NCBI GenBank assembly: GCA_947164865.1
Contig: CAMUYA010000009.1
Location: forward strand, 38,014 to 102,013
Length of the DNA: 64,000 nucleotides
DNA from: an uncultured Lachnospiraceae bacterium
Lineage (GTDB): Bacteria; Bacillota; Clostridia; Lachnospirales; Lachnospiraceae
Reading direction: 5' to 3'
Below the pieces are notes generated by a model. It had not been told where the DNA came from, searched no databases, and saw only the letters and a program-made list of their open reading frames with translations. The number at the start of each line of letters is the position of its first letter. Position 1 is the first letter of the stretch. Positions 29,203-38,017 of this stretch are shown here, piece by piece. The translations under genes were made by a program, and so were the position numbers.

Positions 29203-32200
29203 TCAGTTGTTACGTAGCTTTCTTCTATATATAAGCAGTGCGCCTGATGCAAGCATCGTGAGTGCTCCTGCTATATAGATTGGAATGGTTGCTCCGGAAC
29301 CTGTTTCCGGAAGTGAAAATGTTACACTCGATTTGTTGTAGAGAACCAGGTTCTCGTACTCGCCCTTAGTTGCATTGAACTCTGTTGTGAGCTTACTGTT
29401 CAGCTTGTTGCCTTCGGGATCAGTGATCTCTTCGGTAACTAATGCGTATCCATCAAGCCCTGCGATATTATCCTCGGAAACACTGTAAGTGCATGCCTGG
29501 AGGAATGTCTTTCCGTTCTCCGTAGCAGCGTAGTATGCAGGAAGGCTCGGGAACCTTGCCGACCAGAGTTTCTGCTCTGTAATATCAAACGCTTCTATCT
29601 CATAACGTGCATCTGCATTTGCTTTGACAGCTGTTTTGCTTCCGATCACATACTGTCCAACCGGGTTGTTATTCTGAAGAAGCGTTACCGTTATTGTTAC
29701 ATCCGAATCCTGAGTGGTCTGGATAGTTTCTACTGTTCCGGTATATGCAAGCCATGTCTTGTCGATCTCGAGTTCGGTAGGCTTAAGAATGTTCTTTACA
29801 ACAAACACATTGTACTTCTTACCATTTTCTACTCTCTCGATTACTTCGACGTTATTCTCGCCATCCTTGATGTAAAGAGGATTGCTGACTTCGATTTCTT
29901 CAATCTTATAGGTGTAGGCGGTAACTGTTCCGTCATTTTCTATCTTCATCGAAGGAAGATCTTCAATCCTTACTTTCCAGTTATCTTCTGCGGTTATCTT
30001 AAACTTCTCGCCATTGAATGTTACATCTTCACCATTTATCTTGGCATTTCCTACGTAAGGCTCAAAGTTCTTTCCATCAGTTGAACGGTACAGAATAACT
30101 GTGATGAAATCTTTCTCATCAAGGTTTGCTCTCTCAAGATCAGTGAGCTCTACCTTCTGGCCTTCAAGATCGAATGCGTAGAACTTCTTTTCTACTTCGA
30201 TGAATGTCTTCTCAGGAATCTCTCTGTTGGTGATTTCCTGAGTTCCTTCAAGGAACCAGCCATTCAAGCTGTAAACCACTTCGTATCCATCTACAGGATC
30301 TTCCTTTACGAAATAATAGTAAGGCTTCTTATTATCATCTTCCTTTTTGAGGTTCTCCCAAGTATAGCCCCAGGAGTTATCTTTATTTAGTGTGATTGCT
30401 TCACCAATCTTTTCAACTCCATCCGGAAGAGAATCAACCTTTATTTCCTTAACATCGATCTCATCATTGATGGTTCTGTAAAGGCTGACTTTTACGCCGT
30501 CCTTAGGAAGTTTGTTCTCGGCCAGATCCTCATTCTTATAATCCTTCCATATCTTCTTGACTGAAACCTCTATAAGATTCGGTGTGTTGTTAAAAAGAAG
30601 GTCGTTTTCATCTGTTATCGCAGTTGCATTGGCAGTAACTCCGGAAATACTGTTTCCTACATATGTTATGTCATTGTTTCCGCTGAGTTTGTAGTAATCT
30701 TTAGATACTATCTTGTACTGAGTCCCTTCAAGCTTAACTTCAATTCTCATAAGATATTCTGTCTTATCATATTTGAATTCTTTGCTTGTTCCCTCTTTCT
30801 CGGCGATTTTATACCAATGAATCCCATTTTCCGTGTAGGTTATATCCTGAAAAGCGATGTTCTTTCCTTTGTTTTTTGCTGTCTGAATAACCTCCCAATT
30901 TCCGTTCTTGTACTCTGAAAGAGTAAACTCAAAAACTTGATTTTCTGAAGGAGTAGTTCCATCAACCTGTTTTCCGAAAACTATGTCTGCGGAAATAGGA
31001 AGAGTTGTTCCGGTAAAGCTTGCTCTATGAGTCTCGGCATTAATATATACATAATCAGCAAGAACCTGTCCCTGGAAAGTTCCATTAGCAGTGAATTTTG
31101 CACCTGGGCAGATAAAAATTCCCTGTGTTCTGTCTCCAACAGTAATATCTATGCCATCGCAATTGTATATATTCCAAATTACCTTTCCGTTTTCAAAAGT
31201 CGTAACTTCACCACAGTTACTATCGCCTCCATCGGGCTTTTGAATAACCGAGATGTGGGGTAATCTTAGTCTACGCACTCCATCTACGTCCGCTTCGATT
31301 GTAGAGCAATCGATGTTCAGAACCAGAGTTCCCCTCTTATTAAGGTTAAAACCTTTAAATTTTAAATCGTATCCTCCATATGTATCTCCAAAAGTTTTCC
31401 CGTCAAAATTGATGTATCCTGCTGCATTGTCATTAAGGATTTCAATATACTTGATAGTGGAATTTCCAGAGTCAACGCTTGTAGCAGTATTAACATCACT
31501 TACCGATTTAAGATTATTTGAAACAGAAATAATTTCATTTTTAAGCTTTGTAAAATCGATAAAGGGCTTGCCTTCCTCGGTTTCGAAATAAATCGTATAA
31601 GGAGTCTCTATTGCTATAGGAGCGTACTGACCGGTTGACCAATCATAAGGATTGTAATGACTACTTCTTTCGTTCCTAGTAATAGTGATCTTGTTTCCGT
31701 TGTCATATGTTCCAAGCTCGTAATCCTTATCGTATCCAAAAACTACAGCACTGTTTTCGGAAGCCCATCCATACATGTTGCCGAAATCATTGAAATTATC
31801 TATGTGCTGGAAATATGAAATCTCTGGATACGGCATATTGTCGGTTCCGATATCGCCGCGAAGATATTCAACATTCTTGGCAGCAACGTTACCATACATG
31901 TGAACGCCACCGTAGCTTTCAAATGCTACTACATGAAAATTCGCAGCGATTCCTAATTCGTTGGAAAAATGTCTATACTTAGCGAACGCATCATCTGTTC
32001 TAAGAGCATCATATGTGTTTATTCCGCCAACATAATACTTTCCGTATTTTCTATCGAGCTCGAAATTAGCGTTTTTGGTTCCGATTCCAAAAGGGCTGAA
32101 GGAATCAGTGGTTACGCTGGTAGAAGTCTCATCGTCAAGAATTGTGTCATTAACTTCTACATTACCATCATTCTTTACATGGAAAACAGTAACATCATCA

Positions 32201-33681
32201 CCTGTGCTGTAACCTTCTGTATTAAGAGTAAACTTTATATCTACAGGGCCTTCGGGCTCTATTTCTTTTCCGTCTAAATAGAATCCGATATCAAAAACAA
32301 CCTGAAGTTCGGTGTCTTCATCAGCATTCGCAAGCATTACGGATGCGTACTCTTCGTACTCTGATGTTCCCGGCTCAATAATCCTTGCTCTGAACTCTGC
32401 CTTGGAAGGGATCTTTGCGCTTGCGCCGTAGGTAGCGGTAATAATGTAATCACCTGCTGTAGCGGTAACAGTTGCCTTCTTCTCTTCGAATATATAGCAC
32501 TCTTCGCCGTGTACATGTACGGAGAGCTGAAGCTGACCGCAGATAAGGTTTCCGTCCTCATCGTAGCAATCCTTGGTGTGTACATGGATGCCGGGGATGG
32601 TGCAGGTAAGTTCCTTTTCTACTTTATAACACTCTGAAGTGTGTACATGCTTTGTGAATCCTTTGTAGAGATCTTCAGGAGCGGCACCCTGATTCATTTC
32701 TACGTTTTCTGTGATAAGCTCTTCTGCGGGAGCTGCATCCTCAGTGGCAGCGGGCTCTTCTGCAGGTGTTGCTTCCTTGGTGATAGCAGGCTCTTCTGCG
32801 GGTGTAATTTCCTCGGTGGTAGCAGGCTCTTCTGCGGGTGCTGCTTCCTCGGTGGCAGCAGGCTCTTCTGCAGGTGCTGCTTCCTTGGTGGTAGCTGCTC
32901 CTTCTGCAGGAGTTGTTCCCTCAGTGGTAGTCGACTCTTCAGTGGTAGTTGACTCTTCAGTGGTGGTTGACTCTTCAGTGGTGGTTGCCTCTGTCTCGTC
33001 TGCCTTATCGGAATCAGCCTTATCGGAATCAGCCTTATCGGAATCAGCCTTATCGGTGGTCTCCTCCGTATCGGCTTCCTCGGCTTCACCCTCAAGTGCG
33101 GTCTCTCCCTCGGAATCTTCCTCGTCGGTTGTTCCTTCGATCGCTGCATCATCCTCTTCGGGAACGATCTCTGTTTCCTCAGCCTCACCGTTAAATGCCA
33201 TTAAAATATCCTCGGGGATATTTTCAAACTCGTAAACCGGCTCGCCGTTCGCATCGAATACGGGTTTTCCGTCGGGATCAACAACCTGACCTTCTTCTAT
33301 TCCGCATACCAGAACCAGTCTGTCAAGATAGCAGCTGTCATCATGGATGTGAACCGGAATCTCGGGAAGTGTGCAAACAAGCTCGTTGTTCTCGTCGTAG
33401 CAAGTCTCGGGGTCATGCTCATGTGCTACGAAGTCTGCTATTCCGCATATAAGATTGCCATCTTCGTCATAGCACTCTGCTGTATGCTGATGAACATCGT
33501 CCATCACATGGCAGTCGAGAGTTTTCTCGAGGCTTGAAAAAGCACGGCCGGGTCTGGTAAGACCATATACAACACCGAAGATGGTGAGTACACAAGCCAT
33601 TGAAACCGCTGTAATATAAATGCGGTGCTTTTTCTGCTTCTTCAGCACTATTGCAGCCTGTTCCTTTATCTGAAATTTCAT
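29203..33681 (-). CDS. Large pilus tip adhesin with His/Cys repeats and Cna-B domains (LPETG)
   Basis: 1492 residues. A membrane-type N-terminus (about 20-41) leads to three H-x-H-(x)n-CY-(x)n-C repeats (about 64-126), an acidic low-complexity region, Thr/Glu and Pro/Ala/Glu tandem repeats (about 230-325) and three more His/Cys repeats (about 342-398). Next come an all-beta domain and a choice-of-anchor-A-like domain (about 520-910; NVAAKNVEYLRGDIGT, FQGQVLADYVYI), several Cna-B domains (about 920-1440), then LPETGSG, a helix and RRKLRNN. It is the probable tip subunit of the pilus. The 4.5-kb gene precedes the major pilin. AAGGAGG site. Confidence 0.93.
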   Translation of the reverse strand: MKFQIKEQAAIVLKKQKKHRIYITAVSMACVLTIFGVVYGLTRPGRAFSSLEKTLDCHVMDDVHQHTAECYDEDGNLICGIADFVAHEHDPETCYDENNELVCTLPEIPVHIHDDSCYLDRLVLVCGIEEGQVVDPDGKPVFDANGEPVYEFENIPEDILMAFNGEAEETEIVPEEDDAAIEGTTDEEDSEGETALEGEAEEADTEETTDKADSDKADSDKADSDKADETEATTTEESTTTEESTTTEESTTTEGTTPAEGAATTKEAAPAEEPAATEEAAPAEEPATTEEITPAEEPAITKEATPAEEPAATEDAAPAEELITENVEMNQGAAPEDLYKGFTKHVHTSECYKVEKELTCTIPGIHVHTKDCYDEDGNLICGQLQLSVHVHGEECYIFEEKKATVTATAGDYIITATYGASAKIPSKAEFRARIIEPGTSEYEEYASVMLANADEDTELQVVFDIGFYLDGKEIEPEGPVDIKFTLNTEGYSTGDDVTVFHVKNDGNVEVNDTILDDETSTSVTTDSFSPFGIGTKNANFELDRKYGKYYVGGINTYDALRTDDAFAKYRHFSNELGIAANFHVVAFESYGGVHMYGNVAAKNVEYLRGDIGTDNMPYPEISYFQHIDNFNDFGNMYGWASENSAVVFGYDKDYELGTYDNGNKITITRNERSSHYNPYDWSTGQYAPIAIETPYTIYFETEEGKPFIDFTKLKNEIISVSNNLKSVSDVNTATSVDSGNSTIKYIEILNDNAAGYINFDGKTFGDTYGGYDLKFKGFNLNKRGTLVLNIDCSTIEADVDGVRRLRLPHISVIQKPDGGDSNCGEVTTFENGKVIWNIYNCDGIDITVGDRTQGIFICPGAKFTANGTFQGQVLADYVYINAETHRASFTGTTLPISADIVFGKQVDGTTPSENQVFEFTLSEYKNGNWEVIQTAKNKGKNIAFQDITYTENGIHWYKIAEKEGTSKEFKYDKTEYLMRIEVKLEGTQYKIVSKDYYKLSGNNDITYVGNSISGVTANATAITDENDLLFNNTPNLIEVSVKKIWKDYKNEDLAENKLPKDGVKVSLYRTINDEIDVKEIKVDSLPDGVEKIGEAITLNKDNSWGYTWENLKKEDDNKKPYYYFVKEDPVDGYEVVYSLNGWFLEGTQEITNREIPEKTFIEVEKKFYAFDLEGQKVELTDLERANLDEKDFITVILYRSTDGKNFEPYVGNAKINGEDVTFNGEKFKITAEDNWKVRIEDLPSMKIENDGTVTAYTYKIEEIEVSNPLYIKDGENNVEVIERVENGKKYNVFVVKNILKPTELEIDKTWLAYTGTVETIQTTQDSDVTITVTLLQNNNPVGQYVIGSKTAVKANADARYEIEAFDITEQKLWSARFPSLPAYYAATENGKTFLQACTYSVSEDNIAGLDGYALVTEEITDPEGNKLNSKLTTEFNATKGEYENLVLYNKSSVTFSLPETGSGATIPIYIAGALTMLASGALLIYRRKLRNN
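32715..32905 (-). repeat. 36-base tandem repeats in tip adhesin (Pro/Ala/Glu units)
   Basis: About five imperfect 12-residue units of the type EAAPAEEPAATE. In-frame units suggest a flexible wall-spanning stalk that can vary in copy number. Confidence 0.8.
32922..33057 (-). repeat. 15-base tandem repeats in tip adhesin (TTTEES and DKADS units)
   Basis: Two adjacent arrays of 15-base units: four TTTEES-type units (about 32922-32990) and four DKADS-type units (about 32998-33057). The near-identical bases are prone to slippage; since units are multiples of three, length changes keep the frame. Confidence 0.85.
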
Positions 33682-33710
33682 ATTGCCGCTTCCTCCTTAA
33701 AGAAGTTTGT

Positions 33711-34289
33711 CTATTCTACGATCGATAGCCTCTTTAGAGGCCAAACCCTTAAGACTATTTTTCCTGCTACTAAACTTTTATCTATACATCCGACCTGACT
33801 TACCCGGCTGTCTATACTCATGTATCTGTTGTCTCCGAGAACGAAGTAGGTTCCGTCCGGGACTGTGTAGGGATAATCGATATCGCTCACCCCTGCGTTC
33901 TTGTCGGTGATGTAGTCCTCTCTGAGCATCGTGCCGTTTACATATACGACTCCGTCGCTGTCGATGGTTACCACATCTCCACCGGTTGCTATCACTCTCT
34001 TTACCATTACATCATTGTTATAGTAGAAAGCGATCACGTCTCCGGGTTCATAGGCTTTCTTTCGAAGGGCCGCTACGATGTCGTTATTCTTAACTGTAGG
34101 TGACATCGAATTTCCGGTAATGTGCAGCACCGGGAGGAAAAGGACTACCACCAGGATGGCTGCGGCGGCTACTACTATCAAAGTGAAGATCGTGCTTCGA
34201 AGTGCCTGCCCGTAATTCTTTTTGTGTTTTTCTCGCTTAAGTTCTGATTCAAGCTGATCGAGAGAAGGAAGATTATCGTAGTCCATCAC
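33711..34289 (-). CDS. lepB: Signal peptidase I (Ser/Lys type)
   Basis: 192 residues: one N-terminal helix (about 35-57), catalytic Ser in TGNSMSPT, catalytic Lys in MVKRVIATGGD, and the C-terminal box VLGDNRYMSIDSR. This is the bacterial S26A form, in contrast to the SipW-like peptidase at the operon's end. It probably processes the two LPXTG pilins that follow. It overlaps the coiled-coil gene upstream by 4 bases. Confidence 0.95.
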   Translation of the reverse strand: MMDYDNLPSLDQLESELKREKHKKNYGQALRSTIFTLIVVAAAAILVVVLFLPVLHITGNSMSPTVKNNDIVAALRKKAYEPGDVIAFYYNNDVMVKRVIATGGDVVTIDSDGVVYVNGTMLREDYITDKNAGVSDIDYPYTVPDGTYFVLGDNRYMSIDSRVSQVGCIDKSLVAGKIVLRVWPLKRLSIVE

Positions 34290-34726
34290 GCGTTCTCTCC
34301 TTCAGTTTTTTTTCTGACGCTTGCCAGATACATATCTGCGGCTTTCTGCGCCGCTGCAAAAACATTGTTGATGGCAAGAGCGGCTTCGGCGATGGACCCG
34401 AGCTCTGTTCCGTTTATGGCTCCGTCCGGGTCGATTGAGATTCCCTTTTCCTTGAGCATCTCTATCTGTTCCTTGAGCTCTGCGATCTCTCTATCCTTGG
34501 CGTTAAGCTTTTCATCCTTGCCGGTAAGCTTTTCTTTGAGATGTTCTATCGTCTCTTCTCTGTCGGCTATACGATCGCGAAGCCTTTCGTTGCTGTCGAA
34601 CTGGCGCTTCTCGTTGTACTTTGCTTCGTTGAGCTGTTCCTCGAGCGCGGCCGCCTCACGTCCCTGCATTATAAGAAGCTGTAACAGATCCTGTCTTGAA
34701 AGTTTTCTTAATTCTTTATCTGTCAT
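34286..34726 (-). CDS. Coiled-coil protein heading the fibre operon
   Basis: 146 residues, cytoplasmic, mostly coiled coil (about 20-98; EETIEHLKEKLTGKDEKLN), then DPDGAINGTELGSIAEAA and a short helical tail. The start LRKLSRQDLLQLLIMQGREA is a block often seen beside sortase and signal-peptidase genes of Lachnospiraceae, but no function is known to me. It overlaps lepB (ATGA), so is co-translated. It may be an assembly or localisation factor. Confidence 0.85.
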   Translation of the reverse strand: MTDKELRKLSRQDLLQLLIMQGREAAALEEQLNEAKYNEKRQFDSNERLRDRIADREETIEHLKEKLTGKDEKLNAKDREIAELKEQIEMLKEKGISIDPDGAINGTELGSIAEAALAINNVFAAAQKAADMYLASVRKKTEGENA

Positions 34727-34806
34727 ATGTCCTGCTCAGCGTTCCCTTCAAAATATACATATTCTTCACCTTTACGATTACATTCTACACTATTGGACTT
34801 TCCATT

Positions 34807-34836
34807 ACTATACTTCTAAACCGCCGTTGGTAACAA
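34807..34836 (-). promoter_or_regulatory. Candidate promoter of the surface-fibre operon
   Basis: Minus strand: -35 TTGTTA (34831-34836), 18-base spacer, -10 TATAGT (34807-34812). A leader of about 75 bases precedes the ATG at 34726. Confidence 0.55.
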
Positions 34837-34884
34837 AAAAATGCCGTTCATCCCTATTTTTATAATTTTTACCGGTTTTCGGGG

Positions 34885-34926
34885 TAAATATTTAGGGTTG
34901 ATGTGCCGATAAAAGGGTAATACAAT
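34885..34926 (+). promoter_or_regulatory. Overlapping sigma-28-like and sigma-A-like promoters
   Basis: Plus strand: TAAA (34885-34888), 16 bases, GCCGATAA (34905-34912) matches the motility sigma factor (SigD/FliA) consensus TAAA-N15-GCCGATAA. Partly overlapping it, TTGATG (34898-34903), 17 bases, TACAAT (34921-34926) fits the vegetative consensus. Either gives a leader of about 50-65 bases. Confidence 0.65.
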
Positions 34927-34982
34927 AATCTATGTACCAATGAAACAATGACCGGTCAGTTTCCTACAGGACTTATACGAAA

Positions 34983-35735
34983 ATGATAAATCCTATCAAT
35001 AACAACATAAGCGAATACCAGCAGCCGCAGACAAGGCGTGTCGATTCTTCCGCAGGCAGCTCTGAGCATTTTTCCCTGCGTTCCGCTCTGGGGTCGGAAG
35101 ATGGTGCCGACGGTGTGATCTATGAGCCTTCCTCCGACGAGCTCCCCGGAAAAGCTACCGCTTCTCCCAAAAAGGATTCCGATACCTTTGAAAAAAAGCT
35201 TGATGAAGAGATTGTAAAACGCCAAAACGGCAAAGATGAAACGCAGGACGAATTCACAGCCACATTTTACAGGCTCTGGGGACATGTCGAAAACTTCTTC
35301 AAGGGATTGTGGGCCAATATCAAAAAAATATTCGGGAACCTCTGGGACAGCAAGCCTATAGGCGAAGGTCTTGAATCCATGACTGTCGGACGGGACAAAA
35401 CTGCCGACAATGCGGAGCCCGGTGCCGGAAGGTCCGGCATTGTGGATGCAGGGGCAGAACCCTCCGATGGCGAAGCAACCCGGAATACCGCTTATGCCAC
35501 TGTCTCCGATCCCATAAGCGCTCTTGAGATCTCCCGTGATGCAAGTATCCGGGCAGCGCTCAAGGAAGGCGATAAGGACAGATTCAGATCTCTTATATCG
35601 GAGGACGGCAAAAGAGCTCCGGCCCACAGTTCCACTCTTCTTACCACATATAATTCCAAGGGGCGGATAAAGGAAGTTAGCCCGTCCGATGCCAACAAGA
35701 TACTCCACGGGGACCGCGGAGCACGCAGAATGTGA
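34983..35735 (+). CDS. Hydrophilic protein of unknown function, the only plus-strand gene
   Basis: 250 residues, no signal peptide. Residues 1-80 are polar and disordered. Residues about 83-115 form an aromatic amphipathic segment (FYRLWGHVENFFKGLWANI). Residues 120-170 are low-complexity, and about 170-215 look folded (VSDPISALEISRDASIRAAL). No family is recognised. I favour this strand over the 274-residue antisense frame because it has a good promoter, polar composition and a terminator in the right place. A weak CAGGAC lies 15 bases before the ATG. The sigma-28-like promoter hints at a motility-related role. Confidence 0.65.
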   Translation: MINPINNNISEYQQPQTRRVDSSAGSSEHFSLRSALGSEDGADGVIYEPSSDELPGKATASPKKDSDTFEKKLDEEIVKRQNGKDETQDEFTATFYRLWGHVENFFKGLWANIKKIFGNLWDSKPIGEGLESMTVGRDKTADNAEPGAGRSGIVDAGAEPSDGEATRNTAYATVSDPISALEISRDASIRAALKEGDKDRFRSLISEDGKRAPAHSSTLLTTYNSKGRIKEVSPSDANKILHGDRGARRM

Positions 35736-35789
35736 GCTGAACCGGCCACCAGGTATATCTTTCCCTGCAATGAAAAGCAAATCAACAAA

Positions 35790-35820
35790 AAATCACCCGG
35801 TATGTTCTGCCGGGTGATTT
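35790..35820. terminator. Bidirectional terminator
   Basis: Perfect 11-bp stem AAATCACCCGG/CCGGGTGATTT with a 9-base loop. T-rich runs flank it on both strands (TTATTATTTG rightward, TTTTTTGTTG leftward), so it ends both the plus-strand gene and the chemoreceptor gene. Confidence 0.93.
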
Positions 35821-35889
35821 TTATTATTTGTTATTTTTGTTTATTATTATCTGTTACTGCTATATTAAGCTCATCGCAGGGCATCCGCT

Positions 35890-37941
35890 TTAAATCTTGA
35901 AGAAGTCGATAGCGTTGCTCATGTCATCGTTTACGCCGCGCATTTCTGCTGTTGAAGACTGAGTGTCCGCGCAGGCATTTGTAACCGTCTGGCATGATGC
36001 CGCAACCTCCTCTGCGGAAGCACCGAGCTCCTCGGATATGGCTCCGAGATCGGATGTTGCATTTGAAAGCTCTGTCTTGATCACATCAAGCTTTGATGTG
36101 AGCTGCCTGATGGTGTCGATCTCGGTGATGGAAGCTTCCACGGAATCGGACAGTACATCAAACTTCTCCTGTGCCAGCTCGATATCGGACTGCTCTTTGT
36201 TGATAACTTCGAATACCCTGTTGCTTATCTCAACAGTGCTGTTGGAAAGCTCGGTTACATTGCCGATGATCTGCTTGATCTCCTTAGCGGACTGTGCCGA
36301 GGAGTCGGCAAGTGATCTGATCTCGTCAGCAACAACCGCAAATCCGCGTCCTGCCTCTCCCGCTCTTGCAGCCTCGATCGAAGCGTTGAGTGAAAGGAGG
36401 TTGGTCTGGGCTGCGATTGATTCGATAGCCTGTACAGCAGATCCTATATCAACGATCGCGTTATTGGTCTCTGCGATCTTGTCTGCGATATTCTGCATTG
36501 CTTCAACCGATTCGTTAGCGCCGGAGTAAACCATCTTCATGCAATCGGTAGCGTCATTATTGGCATTTTTGATGGTCTGAGATGCATCAAACAGATTCTG
36601 AACATTATCGTTGAGCACTTCGATATCCGTTCCGAGGTCAGCAGCCTTTTCAGCCATGGTCTGGGCATTTTCGGCAACGCTCTGTGATGTGGTGGCAACC
36701 TCGTTGATGGCATTGTTGATCTGCGATATGGATTCAACATTCTTTCCGGTCATATCATCTACACTGATGATGGCGTTGTTTAAGTGCGTAGCGGAATCCT
36801 TTACGGACCTCATGGATGTCTGCAGTGCATCCTTTAAGTTGTGGAAAGCATTGATGATGCTGACAGTCTCTTTGATATGTGAGGTTGCGTCGCAGTCAGC
36901 GGTAACATCACCTGTGCTGAGCTGTTCGATGGAGGCTGCAACCTTCTTGAGAGGAACTTCGATCACTCTCTCAATAACGAGTGCGATTGCTGCAAATACT
37001 ATGATGCAGATAAGCGATATGATAAGCGTTCCTCTTCTTATCTGCCTTACGCCCGAAAGAATATCACTCTCATCTGCGGTGAGCACTGCGATGTAAGCAT
37101 CATCCTTTCCGATATAGTAAGCAGCGTATTTCATTGCGCCCTTGTACTTATATTCAACACATGCAGGTTCGGGATGCCTGCCTGCTTCAAGATCTGCCAC
37201 AAGGCCCTTAACTGCAGCGTTTTCTACGGGATTACCAATCTTGGACTCATCGGGATGATGAAGCATTGTGCCGGCCTTATCCACAAAGTAGATATACGCG
37301 CTGCTGTGTCCCAGAGCGGATACATCCGTGATCTTGGAAGCAACGGCATTAACAAGTGTACCGCCGCCGACATAACCGATGGGCTTGCCGTCTTCCATAA
37401 TGGGATAATAGAGAGACATAACCAGCTGTCCCGATGAAGGGGATGTAATGATACCTGTGTTGTATACTCCGTCAGCCGAAAGGATGCTGTTCTGAAGTGA
37501 AGCAAGTCCGTCTCCCTCTCTGAGATATACACCGATGATGGCGGGTACGCTGCTGTGGGTCATAACCTGGGAATCCCAGTCTGCTATGTACAGACCTTCC
37601 CATCCGTCAAGACCGGAAAAGAAATCCTCGGTGAATTTCTGGGCTTTTTCAAAAAGTGCCTGATCCCCGGGATTGTTTAAATAATCCCTTACAATAGGAG
37701 CAGCCGCGAAGGACTGGAGAATACTCTCGTTAGTAATAGTAGCAGTGTCGAAAGCGGATCCGGTCTGTTCAATGACCTGAACCATTGAATGGTTCGTCAA
37801 ATCCTTCATGGTGGCAGTGCTCCTCGAAATGAGCACGATGCTGAAGATCACCGAAGAAAAGATCAGAGGCAAAAGAGCATACAGGATCAGAGTAACTCTC
37901 AAATTGATCTTTGATTTTTGTTGCTTGTTGACAGTTTCCAT
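35890..37941 (-). CDS. Methyl-accepting chemotaxis protein with Cache-type sensor
   Basis: 683 residues from ATG 37941 (TGGAGGT 7 bases upstream; an upstream start at 37983 adds 14 residues without such a site). Membrane helix about 15-37, a periplasmic-type dCache sensor (about 45-290, with [12 protein letters not shown] and [20 protein letters not shown]), a second helix near 300-322, HAMP, then a long signalling coil with the hairpin tip [20 protein letters not shown]. It controls CheA from the membrane. The ligand is unknown; dCache often binds amino acids or organic acids. Confidence 0.95.
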   Translation of the reverse strand: METVNKQQKSKINLRVTLILYALLPLIFSSVIFSIVLISRSTATMKDLTNHSMVQVIEQTGSAFDTATITNESILQSFAAAPIVRDYLNNPGDQALFEKAQKFTEDFFSGLDGWEGLYIADWDSQVMTHSSVPAIIGVYLREGDGLASLQNSILSADGVYNTGIITSPSSGQLVMSLYYPIMEDGKPIGYVGGGTLVNAVASKITDVSALGHSSAYIYFVDKAGTMLHHPDESKIGNPVENAAVKGLVADLEAGRHPEPACVEYKYKGAMKYAAYYIGKDDAYIAVLTADESDILSGVRQIRRGTLIISLICIIVFAAIALVIERVIEVPLKKVAASIEQLSTGDVTADCDATSHIKETVSIINAFHNLKDALQTSMRSVKDSATHLNNAIISVDDMTGKNVESISQINNAINEVATTSQSVAENAQTMAEKAADLGTDIEVLNDNVQNLFDASQTIKNANNDATDCMKMVYSGANESVEAMQNIADKIAETNNAIVDIGSAVQAIESIAAQTNLLSLNASIEAARAGEAGRGFAVVADEIRSLADSSAQSAKEIKQIIGNVTELSNSTVEISNRVFEVINKEQSDIELAQEKFDVLSDSVEASITEIDTIRQLTSKLDVIKTELSNATSDLGAISEELGASAEEVAASCQTVTNACADTQSSTAEMRGVNDDMSNAIDFFKI

Positions 37942-37992
37942 TTTTCTTACCTCCAGACTATATATTTTTTTGATATAATCCAAATTCTATAT

Positions 37993-38012
37993 AATGCTTT
38001 TCACAAAGCATT
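37993..38012 (-). terminator. Small hairpin after the alpha/beta hydrolase
   Basis: Perfect 8-bp stem AATGCTTT/AAAGCATT with a GTGA (GNRA) loop, 5 bases past the stop at 38018. No U run follows, so termination would be weak. Confidence 0.4.
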
Positions 38013-38017
38013 TATAT

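Noticed and set aside
32715..33057. CRISPR-like look of the short tandem repeats
   Set aside because: Units are adjacent without spacers and keep the reading frame of the adhesin.
34956..35780. 274-codon open frame on the minus strand opposite the 250-residue plus-strand gene
   Set aside because: It has no promoter or good ribosome site, reads through the bidirectional terminator side badly, and its composition (Gly/Cys/Phe-rich) looks like an antisense shadow; the plus strand has promoter, polar protein and terminator.
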